A stretch of DNA of 64,000 bases from contig CAKVAF010000001.1 in NCBI GenBank assembly GCA_934718785.1, positions 62,001 through 126,000 of the forward strand. Direction: 5' to 3'. This document shows, one piece after another, positions 38,052 to 45,305 of the stretch. The notes beneath the pieces are model-generated. The model saw only the letters and a program-made list of their open reading frames with translations, had not been told where the DNA came from and ran no database searches. How positions within the stretch are numbered: the stretch's first letter is position 1; each line of letters begins with the position of its first letter. This DNA is from an uncultured Campylobacter sp. (GTDB lineage: Bacteria > Campylobacterota > Campylobacteria > Campylobacterales > Campylobacteraceae). A program made the translations under genes and the position numbers.

Positions 38052-38552
38052 CTATTTCGCAAGCTTTTTAGCCGCATTTTCGCTAAAGCTTTCATAGCCT
38101 TGAAACTCGTTAAAATAGCCCTTGACGACGGTATTTTTCTCGCGCGGATTATAAATATCCTTTTTTGCCGCTGCTTTATTTTTATCGCGTTTTTTGATCT
38201 CATCTTCGTAGAATTTCACCTTAGCATTGAGCTTATCTAGGGCTTTTTGATAGGAAGTGATAATGTTTTTCGTCTCATCTCTTTGAGCTTTGATGATGTC
38301 AAGGCGCTTTTCAAAGGTGCTTTCGCCCTTTAAGCAAAGGTTGACATATTCCTTAATGGCTTCTACGCTAAGCCCGCTTTGGTGCAAACAATGCACTATC
38401 GCCACCCAGCCCATATCTTTTTCGCTAAAATAGCGCACATTCGCAGCCCCAGCGCGTTCGATCTCAGGAAAAAGCCCACTTTTAGCCCAGTATCTTAGAG
38501 TGTGCGCTGAAACACCCGTTTTTTTCGCCACTTCGTTGATGGTATAAGCCAT
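38052..38552 (-). CDS. MerR-family regulator, NmlR/AdhR-like
   Basis: A 166-aa regulator. The N-terminal winged helix-turn-helix (INEVAKKTGVSAHTLRYWAKSGLFP) is typical of MerR. GWVAIVHCLHQSGLSVEAIKEYV carries a single Cys at 55, where NmlR and AdhR have their conserved redox/electrophile-sensing cysteine. A coiled coil (residues 80-115) and a long basic tail follow. It is the last gene of a minus-strand run of Tat/Sec-exported enzymes. A short repeat, AGCTT-N6-AAGCT, lies upstream. I infer that it controls the two TTGACT-19-TAAAAT promoters at 41.75 and 44.93 kb. Confidence 0.85.
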   Translation of the reverse strand: MAYTINEVAKKTGVSAHTLRYWAKSGLFPEIERAGAANVRYFSEKDMGWVAIVHCLHQSGLSVEAIKEYVNLCLKGESTFEKRLDIIKAQRDETKNIITSYQKALDKLNAKVKFYEDEIKKRDKNKAAAKKDIYNPREKNTVVKGYFNEFQGYESFSENAAKKLAK

Positions 38553-38735
38553 TTTAGCTCCTTTAAATTTTGAAATTTAAGCTTCATTTTAAGCTAAAAA
38601 AATAAATGTTTTTTAAATGCTTCATCAAAAGCTTTCAAAGGCGCTTCATTTTAAAGGCTTGTGCTTTTAGCTTACAAAAAGCACATTAAAATACAAAAAT
38701 ATTTTGCCCCTTTTTGTCTTTATTTTTTATTCAAT

Positions 38736-39383
38736 TTAGCTCGTAAGCCTTGAAATGAGCGCGTTTTGATAGTTTTTAAGCTCGCTGCTGCTTACGCCCT
38801 CAAAAGCTAGTGGTTTAAGATAATTCATCCCACAATGAAGCGCTGAAGCTTTCATACTTACAAAGATGTCTTTAAGAGCCACACCCACGCGCCCATTTGC
38901 CCCATAAGTTGAAGCACCACCACCTGCTGTGGTGATGATGAGCATTTGCTTGCCTTGCCAAAGTCCAGGTCCCACGCTGCCCCAAGTCTCGTTTAAATAG
39001 GCTTTCATCATCGGCGTGATATTAAACCAATGCGTTGGAAATAAAAAGGCGATGCGTTCAAATTCCCTTGTAATTGCGCGCTCAGCCGTTCCGTCAATTG
39101 AGCGAGTATCAAAGCCATAAAGGCTTTCTAAATTTCTTACTAACACCCCATTCACGCTTCTAGCAGCACTTTCAAGATTTTTGATAAAAAAGCTTCGCTC
39201 AGGATAAGGATGAGAGCTGATTAAAAGCGTTTTTACGCTGCTTTTGTGCGTTTGTGTTATATTTTCAGGCGCACCTTTCATAAAGATATTTTGAGTAGGA
39301 TTTGCTGCAAAAGACCTTGAGCCTAAAAGGCTTAAAAGAATGCTAGCTTTAGCGGCTTTATTTAAAAATTCTCTTCTTTTCAT
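38736..39383 (-). CDS. Tat-exported flavodoxin-fold NAD(P)H oxidoreductase
   Basis: A 215-aa protein with a twin-arginine signal (MKRREFLNKAAKASILLSLLGSRSFAA in the first 27 residues, RRxFL motif) and a flavodoxin-like quinone-reductase domain: TLLISSHPYPERSFF, FLFPTHWFNITPMMKAYLNE and LIITTAGGGASTYG are the FMN and substrate loops. Cytosolic relatives are NAD(P)H:quinone reductases such as the MdaB/KefF group. Export of a folded flavoprotein implies a periplasmic quinone or electrophile substrate and an unknown donor. It starts 3 bp after the decarboxylase-like gene. Confidence 0.82.
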   Translation of the reverse strand: MKRREFLNKAAKASILLSLLGSRSFAANPTQNIFMKGAPENITQTHKSSVKTLLISSHPYPERSFFIKNLESAARSVNGVLVRNLESLYGFDTRSIDGTAERAITREFERIAFLFPTHWFNITPMMKAYLNETWGSVGPGLWQGKQMLIITTAGGGASTYGANGRVGVALKDIFVSMKASALHCGMNYLKPLAFEGVSSSELKNYQNALISRLTS

Positions 39384-39386
39384 TTT

Positions 39387-40370
39387 TTAAGCATTTGCCG
39401 GGGCTAGCTCGTTTAAAGCACTCAAAGCATTCAGTGAGCGTGGATAGCATATATAAGGAATTAAAGCTGTAATGGTGCTTAAGAGCTTTTTTCTATCATT
39501 TCCTATATTTAAATTCCCCGCTACATGCGCTTTAACCTGAACGTCGGCGCCTCCAAGCACACTTACAAGTACAAAAGTCAAAAGCTCTCTAAAGCTTAAA
39601 TCAAGCCCCTTTCTCGTGTAAAAATCCCCAAAGCAATGCGCGCTTAAAAATGCCCTAATGTGCTTTTCATCATCAGCTGCTGTGGCGTTGCCCTTGTCTA
39701 TGGCTTCTCCAAAAAATTTGCGCTGGATTTCAAGCCCTTTTTCTCTTCTATTTTCTCTCGTAACCGTGCCCTTGCTAGATGGTGACAGGGCAATATTTAG
39801 CTCATTAAAAATCTCATTACTTGCTATGATAAAATCTAGTGCCTTTCCTATGCCCACATAATGCGTGCTTTGATATAAAATTTCTTTCACTTCATCAGGC
39901 TTTACGCCCGCATTTAAAGAAGCTTTTAGCATAATCTTAAACTCAGCCAAGCCCTGCGTGGCAATGAGCGCGCCCAAAATGAGCTTTAATCTCTCATTTT
40001 CGTTTAACGCCTTAGTGTGCGCTAAGCTCTCATCAAAGGCAAAATTGATATAACTTTGTAAAAACTCGCCATCACTCTTTGCTAAAGGCGCATTTTCAAG
40101 GGCGTTTTTACCAAAAAGGCGGATGAAATTTTCTTTAGCGATTTTTGTTAAATTCATTGTTTTCTCCTTGATTAAATTTGTTGTTTTTGCTAGAGCTTGA
40201 TTAAAGCTTGACAAGCCTAAAAATAGGGTGCTTAAAAGGGCTGAAGTTTTAAAAAACTTACGCCTTGAGTTTGAAAACTCGCTTAAATTTTCATTCAAGT
40301 TTTGATTTAAATCTTGTTTTTGAGCTTTCATTAAATCCGCTTTGTCTAAATTTAAAGTTTTTAAACTCAT
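39387..40370 (-). CDS. Tat-exported carboxymuconolactone decarboxylase-like protein (two domains)
   Basis: A 327-aa protein. The start at 40370 has an excellent ribosome binding site (AAAGGAGG) and overlaps the acetyltransferase stop by 4 nt. A long n-region with low-complexity [11 protein letters not shown] precedes a Tat motif ([13 protein letters not shown]) at about residue 34. Two CMD/AhpD-like helical domains follow ([22 protein letters not shown] and [23 protein letters not shown]). No CxxC pair is seen, so AhpD-type peroxidase chemistry is unlikely. A CMD protein (YraC) accompanies AdhR in Bacillus, as I recall. Confidence 0.8.
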   Translation of the reverse strand: MSLKTLNLDKADLMKAQKQDLNQNLNENLSEFSNSRRKFFKTSALLSTLFLGLSSFNQALAKTTNLIKEKTMNLTKIAKENFIRLFGKNALENAPLAKSDGEFLQSYINFAFDESLAHTKALNENERLKLILGALIATQGLAEFKIMLKASLNAGVKPDEVKEILYQSTHYVGIGKALDFIIASNEIFNELNIALSPSSKGTVTRENRREKGLEIQRKFFGEAIDKGNATAADDEKHIRAFLSAHCFGDFYTRKGLDLSFRELLTFVLVSVLGGADVQVKAHVAGNLNIGNDRKKLLSTITALIPYICYPRSLNALSALNELAPANA

Positions 40371-40960
40371 TGCTCCTCCTTTATTTCTTTAAGCACGCGC
40401 GCAGGATTGCCCCCGACTATGACATTTGCTGGCACATCTTTTGTAACCACGCTTCCTGCTGCGATGATTGAATTATCGCCTATGCTAACGCCCGGGCAAA
40501 TCGTAACGCCAATGCCTAGCCATACGCGGTTTCCTATTTTAATGCTCTTGCAAAAGGTCGCGCGGCGGTTGTAGGGATTAAAGTCGTGATTTATGGTCGT
40601 AAGATTGCATTTAGGTCCTATGAAAACATCATCTCCTATTTCAATGCCGCCCCTATCCATAAAGGTGCAAGCTTGATTCATAAAAAAAATTTTGCCAAAA
40701 TCCACATAAAAAGGTGGCAAAAGCCAGTTGCTCTCATCAAACTCACGCCCCATAATCTCGCTCATAATTTCGCGCACCTTAGCTTGCTCGTAATGCCCTG
40801 AATTAAGCTTAGCAGTAAGCTTTAGCGTGTTTTGTATAACAGCAAAAATTTTCTCAAATTCGCTATCGTTCATATCTACAAGCTCGCCGTCTAAATCTCT
40901 AGTGAAAATGTCCCTATCACTTTGTGGTGTAGGCTTTAGCCTTGAGTTTTTATACTCCAT
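40367..40960 (-). CDS. Maltose/galactoside-type O-acetyltransferase (left-handed beta-helix)
   Basis: A 197-aa hexapeptide-repeat enzyme transferring acetyl from acetyl-CoA. An N-terminal maltose-acetyltransferase helical domain (about residues 15-70) precedes [18 protein letters not shown], the catalytic His region TTINHDFNP and the repeats [36 protein letters not shown] in successive turns. It has no export signal, unlike its neighbours. The substrate is unknown. It overlaps the downstream Tat gene by 4 nt; a 28-bp palindrome lies directly upstream of its ribosome binding site. Confidence 0.85.
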   Translation of the reverse strand: MEYKNSRLKPTPQSDRDIFTRDLDGELVDMNDSEFEKIFAVIQNTLKLTAKLNSGHYEQAKVREIMSEIMGREFDESNWLLPPFYVDFGKIFFMNQACTFMDRGGIEIGDDVFIGPKCNLTTINHDFNPYNRRATFCKSIKIGNRVWLGIGVTICPGVSIGDNSIIAAGSVVTKDVPANVIVGGNPARVLKEIKEEQ

Positions 40961-40973
40961 TTTTACTCCTTTA

Positions 40974-41001
40974 TTTGTATTACAAAAATTTGTAATACAA
41001 A
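40974..41001. promoter_or_regulatory. 28-bp near-perfect palindrome upstream of the acetyltransferase
   Basis: Arms TTTGTATTACAAA (40974-40986) and TTTGTAATACAAA (40989-41001) are exact complements around AA. It lies 14 bp upstream of the acetyltransferase ATG, next to its ribosome binding site. It could be a repressor operator, an attenuating hairpin masking the ribosome binding site, or part of the surrounding repeats. Confidence 0.5.
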
Positions 41002-41119
41002 ATTGGGTTTTGCGTTTTCTTGTAGATTGCAGAAAACGAATAGAGTGCAGAAATTTGTATCACAAAAATTTCTATTGCAAAAATTTACTTCATCCATTCT
41101 CGTATTAAAAACTATAAAT

Positions 41120-41627
41120 TTATTTTAAATTCGCCTTTTTTAAGGCTTCTTCGTATTCTTTATCGCTCACTTTTTCAAGCCACAGCACATTTTTACCATC
41201 AATTTCGCTTGTAAGTGCGATATGCTCGCCCTTTTCATCAGCTGTGGCGCCGTGAAAATGCTTTAAATTTGGAGGACAAGAAATCACATCGCCAGCTTTA
41301 GCCACTTGCACCACGCCATCTTCTGTGGCTGTGATGATAGTGCCATTTGTTACAATGAGCGTTTGTCCCTTTGGATGCGTGTGCCAAGCCGAGCGCGCAT
41401 CTGGGCTAAATTTCACAAGTCCGCCGCTAAAATCACGCCACGCATTAGCCTTGAAACATCATTTCTACATTAACCTTGCCACTAAAGACCTTATCGCTGC
41501 CCTTGAAGCTTTCTAGACTTCCTTGCTTGATTAATTCTTGCATACTCTCTCCTTCTTTTGCAAGTAAATTTGTGCTTAAAAGCGCGCTTAAAACGAGTGC
41601 ACCACCTAATTTGAGTGTATTTTTCAT
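41120..41627 (-). pseudogene. Exported cupin-domain protein, frameshifted
   Basis: The first 60 codons (41627-41445) give a Sec signal peptide (KNTLKLGGALVLSALLSTNLLA) and ...FSGKVNVEMMFQG, then stop. One extra base near 41443 restores the frame as NAWRDFSGGLVKFSPDARSA, continuing through WHTHPKGQTLIVT, GDVISCPPNLKHFHGA and ALTSEI to the stop at 41120. The His-x-His and later His/Glu positions form a cupin metal site. Intact relatives are periplasmic single-cupin proteins of about 168 residues. Either the gene is freshly broken or the assembly has an indel. It is first in the operon behind the 41.75-kb promoter. Confidence 0.85.
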
Positions 41628-41747
41628 TTATTCTCCTTTGTGTAGATTATGGAAAACGGATTGCAAAATACAAAATTCAGTTTTTCGTTTTCTTACGGAT
41701 TACAAAAAACAGAGTGCCAAATTTCGTTATCCATTTTCTATTTTGAA

Positions 41748-41778
41748 ATTTTAAAAAATGAGAGCAACTCTAAGTCAA
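41748..41778 (-). promoter_or_regulatory. MerR-type promoter/operator P1
   Basis: Minus strand: -35 TTGACT (41773-41778), 19-bp spacer, -10 TAAAAT (41748-41753). The spacer contains AGAG-TTG-CTCT, a dyad centred between the elements, as in MerR-family activated promoters. The sequence recurs exactly at 44926-44956. It drives the cupin gene and probably the acetyltransferase, decarboxylase-like, oxidoreductase and merR genes. The leader is about 115 nt. Confidence 0.8.
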
Positions 41779-41952
41779 GGGTTTTTTAAAAAATTTGAAA
41801 AAATTGTTAAATTTAAAAAAAGAAAATGCTTGATTTTTATAATCTTAAGGAATGGGAAAAAGTTTCGTATTTTTATAGTCATAGCGTGGCGGATTTGCCA
41901 TTTTTGAAAAATGAAAATTTTTAAATTTTTAATTTTAATTTTACACAATACT

Positions 41953-41989
41953 AAGACAAAAGTATGATATAATTATGTTCATTTCATTT
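41953..41989 (+). promoter_or_regulatory. Promoter of the ClbS-like gene (duplicated sequence, copy 1)
   Basis: 37 bp starting AAGACAAAAGTATGATATAA and containing TATAAT are identical to 42621-42657. It lies 61 bp upstream of the ClbS-like ATG. The 41628-42050 gap holds this promoter, P1 on the other strand and AT-rich DNA. Confidence 0.7.
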
Positions 41990-42050
41990 AAGATTAATGA
42001 AGTGAAAATACAAATTTGCACTGATTCAATGCGATTTTAAGGTTAAAGTA

Positions 42051-42566
42051 ATGCCAAGAGCGAAAAACAAAAGCGAGTTGTTAGAGTCGGCAAAAACTGA
42101 ATTTGCGAAGCTTTTTGCTTTTATTGATACTCTTTCGCCACACGAGCAAGAATCCCCTTTTTTAAATACTCTTAAAAATAACGCACGCGATAAAAACATA
42201 CGCGATATTCTCGTTCATCTTTATGAATGGCATAATTTAGTGCTTGATTTTACGCGCAATATTACAAGAAATGAGCCTTTGAGCTTTTTTCCACGGGGCT
42301 TTAACTGGCGCACTTATCCTAAGCTCAATTTAGAGTTTCACGCCAAGCACCAAAGCACCAGCTTAGAGAGTGCAAAAGCCTTGCTAAACAAGAGTCATGC
42401 AGATATGATGGATTGCGTGAAGCGCTTAAGCGATGAAGAATTATTCACTAAAAATATCTTTGCGTGGTGCGGGAATACCACGCTTGGCAGTTATTTTATC
42501 TCAAGTATGACAAGTCATTATATTTGGGCGATAAAGATGCTTAAAGAAGGCTTTAAAAAGAAGTGA
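42051..42566 (+). CDS. ClbS/DfsB-family four-helix-bundle protein (DUF1706)
   Basis: A 171-aa soluble protein. The N-terminal NKSELLESAKTEFAKLFAFID, RDILVHLYEWHNLVLDF, FNWRTYPKLNLEFHAKHQ and terminal TLGSYFISSMTSHYIWAIKML are the conserved helices of the ClbS/DfsB family. ClbS is a hydrolase that opens the cyclopropane of colibactin; other members are uncharacterised, and no toxin cluster is nearby. The gene is transcribed away from the cupin operon from a promoter shared in sequence with the adjacent toxin-antitoxin remnant. Confidence 0.82.
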   Translation: MPRAKNKSELLESAKTEFAKLFAFIDTLSPHEQESPFLNTLKNNARDKNIRDILVHLYEWHNLVLDFTRNITRNEPLSFFPRGFNWRTYPKLNLEFHAKHQSTSLESAKALLNKSHADMMDCVKRLSDEELFTKNIFAWCGNTTLGSYFISSMTSHYIWAIKMLKEGFKKK

Positions 42567-42620
42567 TTTAAGATAAATTTACATCCATTAAGTTGCTAAA
42601 TTTAAATTTTTCAAAACACC

Positions 42621-42657
42621 AAGACAAAAGTATGATATAATTATGTTCATTTCATTT
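42621..42657 (+). promoter_or_regulatory. Promoter of the toxin-antitoxin remnant (duplicated sequence, copy 2)
   Basis: Identical over 37 bp to 41953-41989, including TATAAT, and 12 bp upstream of the antitoxin ATG. The short leader includes TAGGAGTATGAT as ribosome binding site. Confidence 0.7.
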
Positions 42658-42669
42658 TAGGAGTATGAT

Positions 42670-42846
42670 ATGGCTACGACATTAATGCAAATTCGTTTAG
42701 ATAGTGAGTTTAAAAAAGAAGCCGATAGGCTTTTTAAAAACCTAGAAGCTGAGTTTTACAACCCTGCGAATGTGAAAAAACTCCTTGATGGCTACAACGC
42801 CCTAAAAGCTGGTAAGGGCATGATAAAGGAGATTATCGATGAATGA
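42670..42846 (+). CDS. RelB/DinJ-like antitoxin, internally shortened
   Basis: 58 residues: MATTLMQIRLDSEFKKEADR then LFKNLEAEFYNPANVKKLLD and GYNALKAGKGMIKEIIDE. The first 25 residues are the DNA-binding ribbon-helix-helix strand and helix 1 of RelB/DinJ antitoxins. The usual second helix (GLDMPTAIR-like) is missing, and the sequence jumps to a toxin-neutralising C-terminal segment. An in-frame internal deletion is likely. TGA overlaps the toxin start region by 8 nt. DNA binding is probably lost; toxin binding may remain. Confidence 0.65.
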   Translation: MATTLMQIRLDSEFKKEADRLFKNLEAEFYNPANVKKLLDGYNALKAGKGMIKEIIDE

Positions 42847-43098
42847 AAGCTTTTATGATGTGGCTTGGCGAGATTATATTTTTTGGCAGGAAAATGATAA
42901 AAAAATCTTAAGAAAAATTAACGCGTTAATAAAAAATATAGAGCGAAACGGTGCGCATAAGGGGCTTGGAAAGCCTGAAAAATTAAGGCACAATCTTAGC
43001 GGTATGTATCGCGCCGTATTAATGACGAGCACCGCCTTGTGTATTTTGTAGAGCAAAACACGCTTTTTATCGTGGGCTGTAAAACGCATTATGAGTGA
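42839..43098 (+). pseudogene. YoeB/Txe-family toxin, frameshifted
   Basis: The reading from 42839 gives a YoeB-like N-terminus (AWRDYIFWQENDKKILRKIN, GLGKPEKLRHNLSGMY). Near 43010 one base is missing: the other frame continues SRRINDEHRLVYFVEQNTLF and IVGCKTHYE to TGA at 43096-43098. In YoeB the catalytic Arg and C-terminal His lie in that second part, so the translated product, which ends at 43051, lacks them. The toxin should be inactive. Loss of the toxin agrees with the damaged antitoxin. An assembly error is the alternative. Confidence 0.8.
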
Positions 43099-43229
43099 AG
43101 GTCGCTTAAATCAATATTAGATTATAAACGAGCCTAAGTTTAAAATCTATAAAAATTCAAAAATAACGCGTTTTACAAAGCTTAATCTAAAATTATTAAA
43201 ATTAAAAACTCCAGCAAATTTCGCCTTTT

Positions 43230-43649
43230 TTAATTTTTTGAAATTTCCACCCAAAAATCTTCTTTTTTTGCCCTTAATTTTTCTAAATCTTTTAAATTTA
43301 GCACCTTGCCAAGATAAACTAAGCCGCTGTGTGCGGGCTGTTTTTCATAAAAAATGCCTAGATTTTTCCAATGAGCAAAATAGAAAAAATCGCCAGTCTC
43401 AGGCTCGTAATTTGCCTTGCCCTTTTGTGTCAGGGCAGGATTTAAGGCAGGGCTTATTTTTTCTTTATTTGCATAATCGCTAAATTTAAGCCTTAAGGGT
43501 AAAAGACTCATAAACTGCTTTGCTGCAGGACTTTCATCCATTTGTATTAAAATGATTTCATCATCAAATTTAAGCTTGATTTGCATATTTTCCTCCTTGC
43601 AAAATAAAAAACTCATCAAAGCCATACAAAAAAATAAAAGCTTTTTCAT
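43230..43649 (-). CDS. Exported cyclophilin-like fold protein
   Basis: A 139-aa protein with an N-terminal signal (KKLLFFCMALMSFLFC) and a cyclophilin_like domain: IKLKFDDEIILIQMDESPAAKQFMSLLPL, YEPETGDFFYFAHWKNLGIFYE and LVYLGKV. Relatives are unlinked to prolyl isomerase activity and often sit beside oxidoreductases. Most are cytosolic, so export is notable. It begins 29 bp after the alcohol dehydrogenase stop with AAGGAG upstream, so it should be in that transcript. Confidence 0.78.
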   Translation of the reverse strand: MKKLLFFCMALMSFLFCKEENMQIKLKFDDEIILIQMDESPAAKQFMSLLPLRLKFSDYANKEKISPALNPALTQKGKANYEPETGDFFYFAHWKNLGIFYEKQPAHSGLVYLGKVLNLKDLEKLRAKKEDFWVEISKN

Positions 43650-43678
43650 AAACTCTCCTTAATTTCAACAAATATCTC

Positions 43679-44824
43679 TTAAATGCTCGCACTATCGATG
43701 ACATAGCGGTAGCGCGCCTTTTTATCAAGCACCTTTTGCCACGCTTCATTAATTTGCTCTGCTTTTATCAGCTCGATTTTTGGAGTAATTTTATGCGCGG
43801 TGCAGTAATTTAGCACATCTTGCGTTTCTTTCATATCGCCGATTAAAGAAGCGGTGAAATTGACCCTGCTAGCACTTAAGCTTAAATTTGAAAAGCTCAT
43901 CTCAAATTTAGGCGGCATACCCACCTGCGTGAAAGTGCCAAAGGGCTTGACACAACTTACATAGGCCATAGCGTCAAAGGCTGCAGGTATCGTGCTTATC
44001 ATATAATCAAGGCTGCCTTTATAAGCGCTCAGTGCCGATGTGTCCTTAAGTGCGTCTTTTACGATTATGACTTCGCTTGCGCCAAAGCTCTTTATATCGG
44101 CAACTTTATCGCTTGAAGTCGTAAATGCATAGACCTTAACGCCCTTGCTTGCTGCGATTTTTATCGCTAAATGCCCCAAGCCGCCAATGCCAGTAACGCC
44201 TACTTTATCGCCTTTTTTGATTTTGTATTTCATCAAAGGAGAATAGGTCGTTACCCCAGCGCAAAGCAAGGGCGTGGCCTCTTTGAAGCTTAAATTCTCA
44301 GGGATTTTCACCGCAAAATGTGAATTGACCACGATATTTTTAGAATAGCCACCCTGCGTGATGCCTGTTGGCTCGCGCTCATCTTTAAAGCCATAAGTAA
44401 AAAGTGTGGCGCTGTCGTATTGCTCGCGCTCTTTCACGCCCTTAAAATTATCCACCATACAACCCACACCGACTCTATCGCCGATTTTAAAGCCCTTAAC
44501 TTTTGCGCCTATTTGCGCCACGACGCCTACGATTTCATGTCCCGGAACTTGCGGATAGCTTTGTTTGCCCCAGTCGCCTTTGATTTGATGAATGTCGCTG
44601 TGGCAAATGCTTGCAAATTTAATATTGATTAAAAGATTGTTTTCACCCACAGCCCTTCGCTCAAACTCCCACGGACGCAAAATCCCACTTTCATCAAAGG
44701 CGGCCCAGCCCTTGCACTTAATGACCTTGCCACTTTGATTAGCTCCAAAAAGCTTTGAAGTAGGGCTTAGAGCTAAAGCAGCACCTAAAAGAGCGGTGTT
44801 TTTAATGAATTTTCTTCTTTTTAT
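43679..44824 (-). CDS. Tat-exported NAD(P)-dependent alcohol dehydrogenase with ATA in the start position
   Basis: An MDR/CAD-type zinc alcohol dehydrogenase. The frame extends upstream to ATA at 44824, placed 5 nt after AAGGAG, and reads xKRRKFIKNTALLGAALALS, a twin-arginine signal; no ATG occurs in frame before the conserved domain (only TTG 44680). Catalytic zinc ligands are visible (CHSD, PGHE, LLCAGVTTYSP), and the Rossmann motif is GIGGLGHLAI. The structural-zinc cysteine cluster after GVGCMVD is largely replaced (NFKGVKEREQYD). The start codon may be a mutated ATG, a true ATA start or an assembly error. Confidence 0.8.
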   Translation of the reverse strand: MKRRKFIKNTALLGAALALSPTSKLFGANQSGKVIKCKGWAAFDESGILRPWEFERRAVGENNLLINIKFASICHSDIHQIKGDWGKQSYPQVPGHEIVGVVAQIGAKVKGFKIGDRVGVGCMVDNFKGVKEREQYDSATLFTYGFKDEREPTGITQGGYSKNIVVNSHFAVKIPENLSFKEATPLLCAGVTTYSPLMKYKIKKGDKVGVTGIGGLGHLAIKIAASKGVKVYAFTTSSDKVADIKSFGASEVIIVKDALKDTSALSAYKGSLDYMISTIPAAFDAMAYVSCVKPFGTFTQVGMPPKFEMSFSNLSLSASRVNFTASLIGDMKETQDVLNYCTAHKITPKIELIKAEQINEAWQKVLDKKARYRYVIDSASI

Positions 44825-44925
44825 TTTTTCTCCTTAGTGTAGATTACGCAAAACGGATTACAAAAATTCGGTTTTTTCGTTTTCTTACGGATTACAGATT
44901 GCGAAATTTCGTTATCCATTTTGAA

Positions 44926-44956
44926 ATTTTAAAAAATGAGAGCAACTCTAAGTCAA
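44926..44956 (-). promoter_or_regulatory. MerR-type promoter/operator P2
   Basis: Minus strand: -35 TTGACT (44951-44956), 19-bp spacer, -10 TAAAAT (44926-44931), identical to P1 through the spacer and beyond. It drives the exported alcohol dehydrogenase and cyclophilin-like protein. The leader is about 95 nt and resembles that of P1. Confidence 0.8.
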
Positions 44957-45086
44957 GGGGTTTTTACAAAAAATTTAAAAAATTTGCAAATTTTTTGTAA
45001 AATTTAAGAAAAGCTAAAAAAAACGCTATAATTGCAATCACTTTACAAAATGAATTAAAAATGAAGCTAAAGAAGCCTCAGCAAAG

Positions 45087-45299
45087 GTGCTTGAAAAAGC
45101 CAAAGAAAACCTAAGTGCGCTACTTGCAAAGCTAAAAGATGAAGCCAAGGTCGCACAAGATGCGGCACTTGAGAAGGCTAAGGATAATCTTAATGCTCTT
45201 AATGACAAGCTCAAAGCCACTTCAAAAGAGCTTTCGCTTAAAGCACTAGACAGCGCAAAAGACGCTATTGATGAGTTATCAAAAAAGCTAATTGATTAA
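45087..45299 (+). CDS. Ala/Lys-rich helical protein with unclear start
   Basis: From GTG 45087 this gives 70 residues of heptad-like helix (LEKAKENLSALLAKLKDEAK, VAQDAALEKAKDNLNALNDK). The frame is open back to about 45055 (NEAKEASAK) but has no ATG there, and GTG lacks a ribosome binding site. A promoter-like TATAAT lies at 45030-45035, close upstream, and two ATGs (45049, 45061) are out of frame. A small indel near the 5' end is plausible. It resembles LEA- or apolipoprotein-like helical proteins only in composition. A strong terminator follows. Confidence 0.5.
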   Translation: MLEKAKENLSALLAKLKDEAKVAQDAALEKAKDNLNALNDKLKATSKELSLKALDSAKDAIDELSKKLID

Positions 45300-45305
45300 A
45301 ACTTG

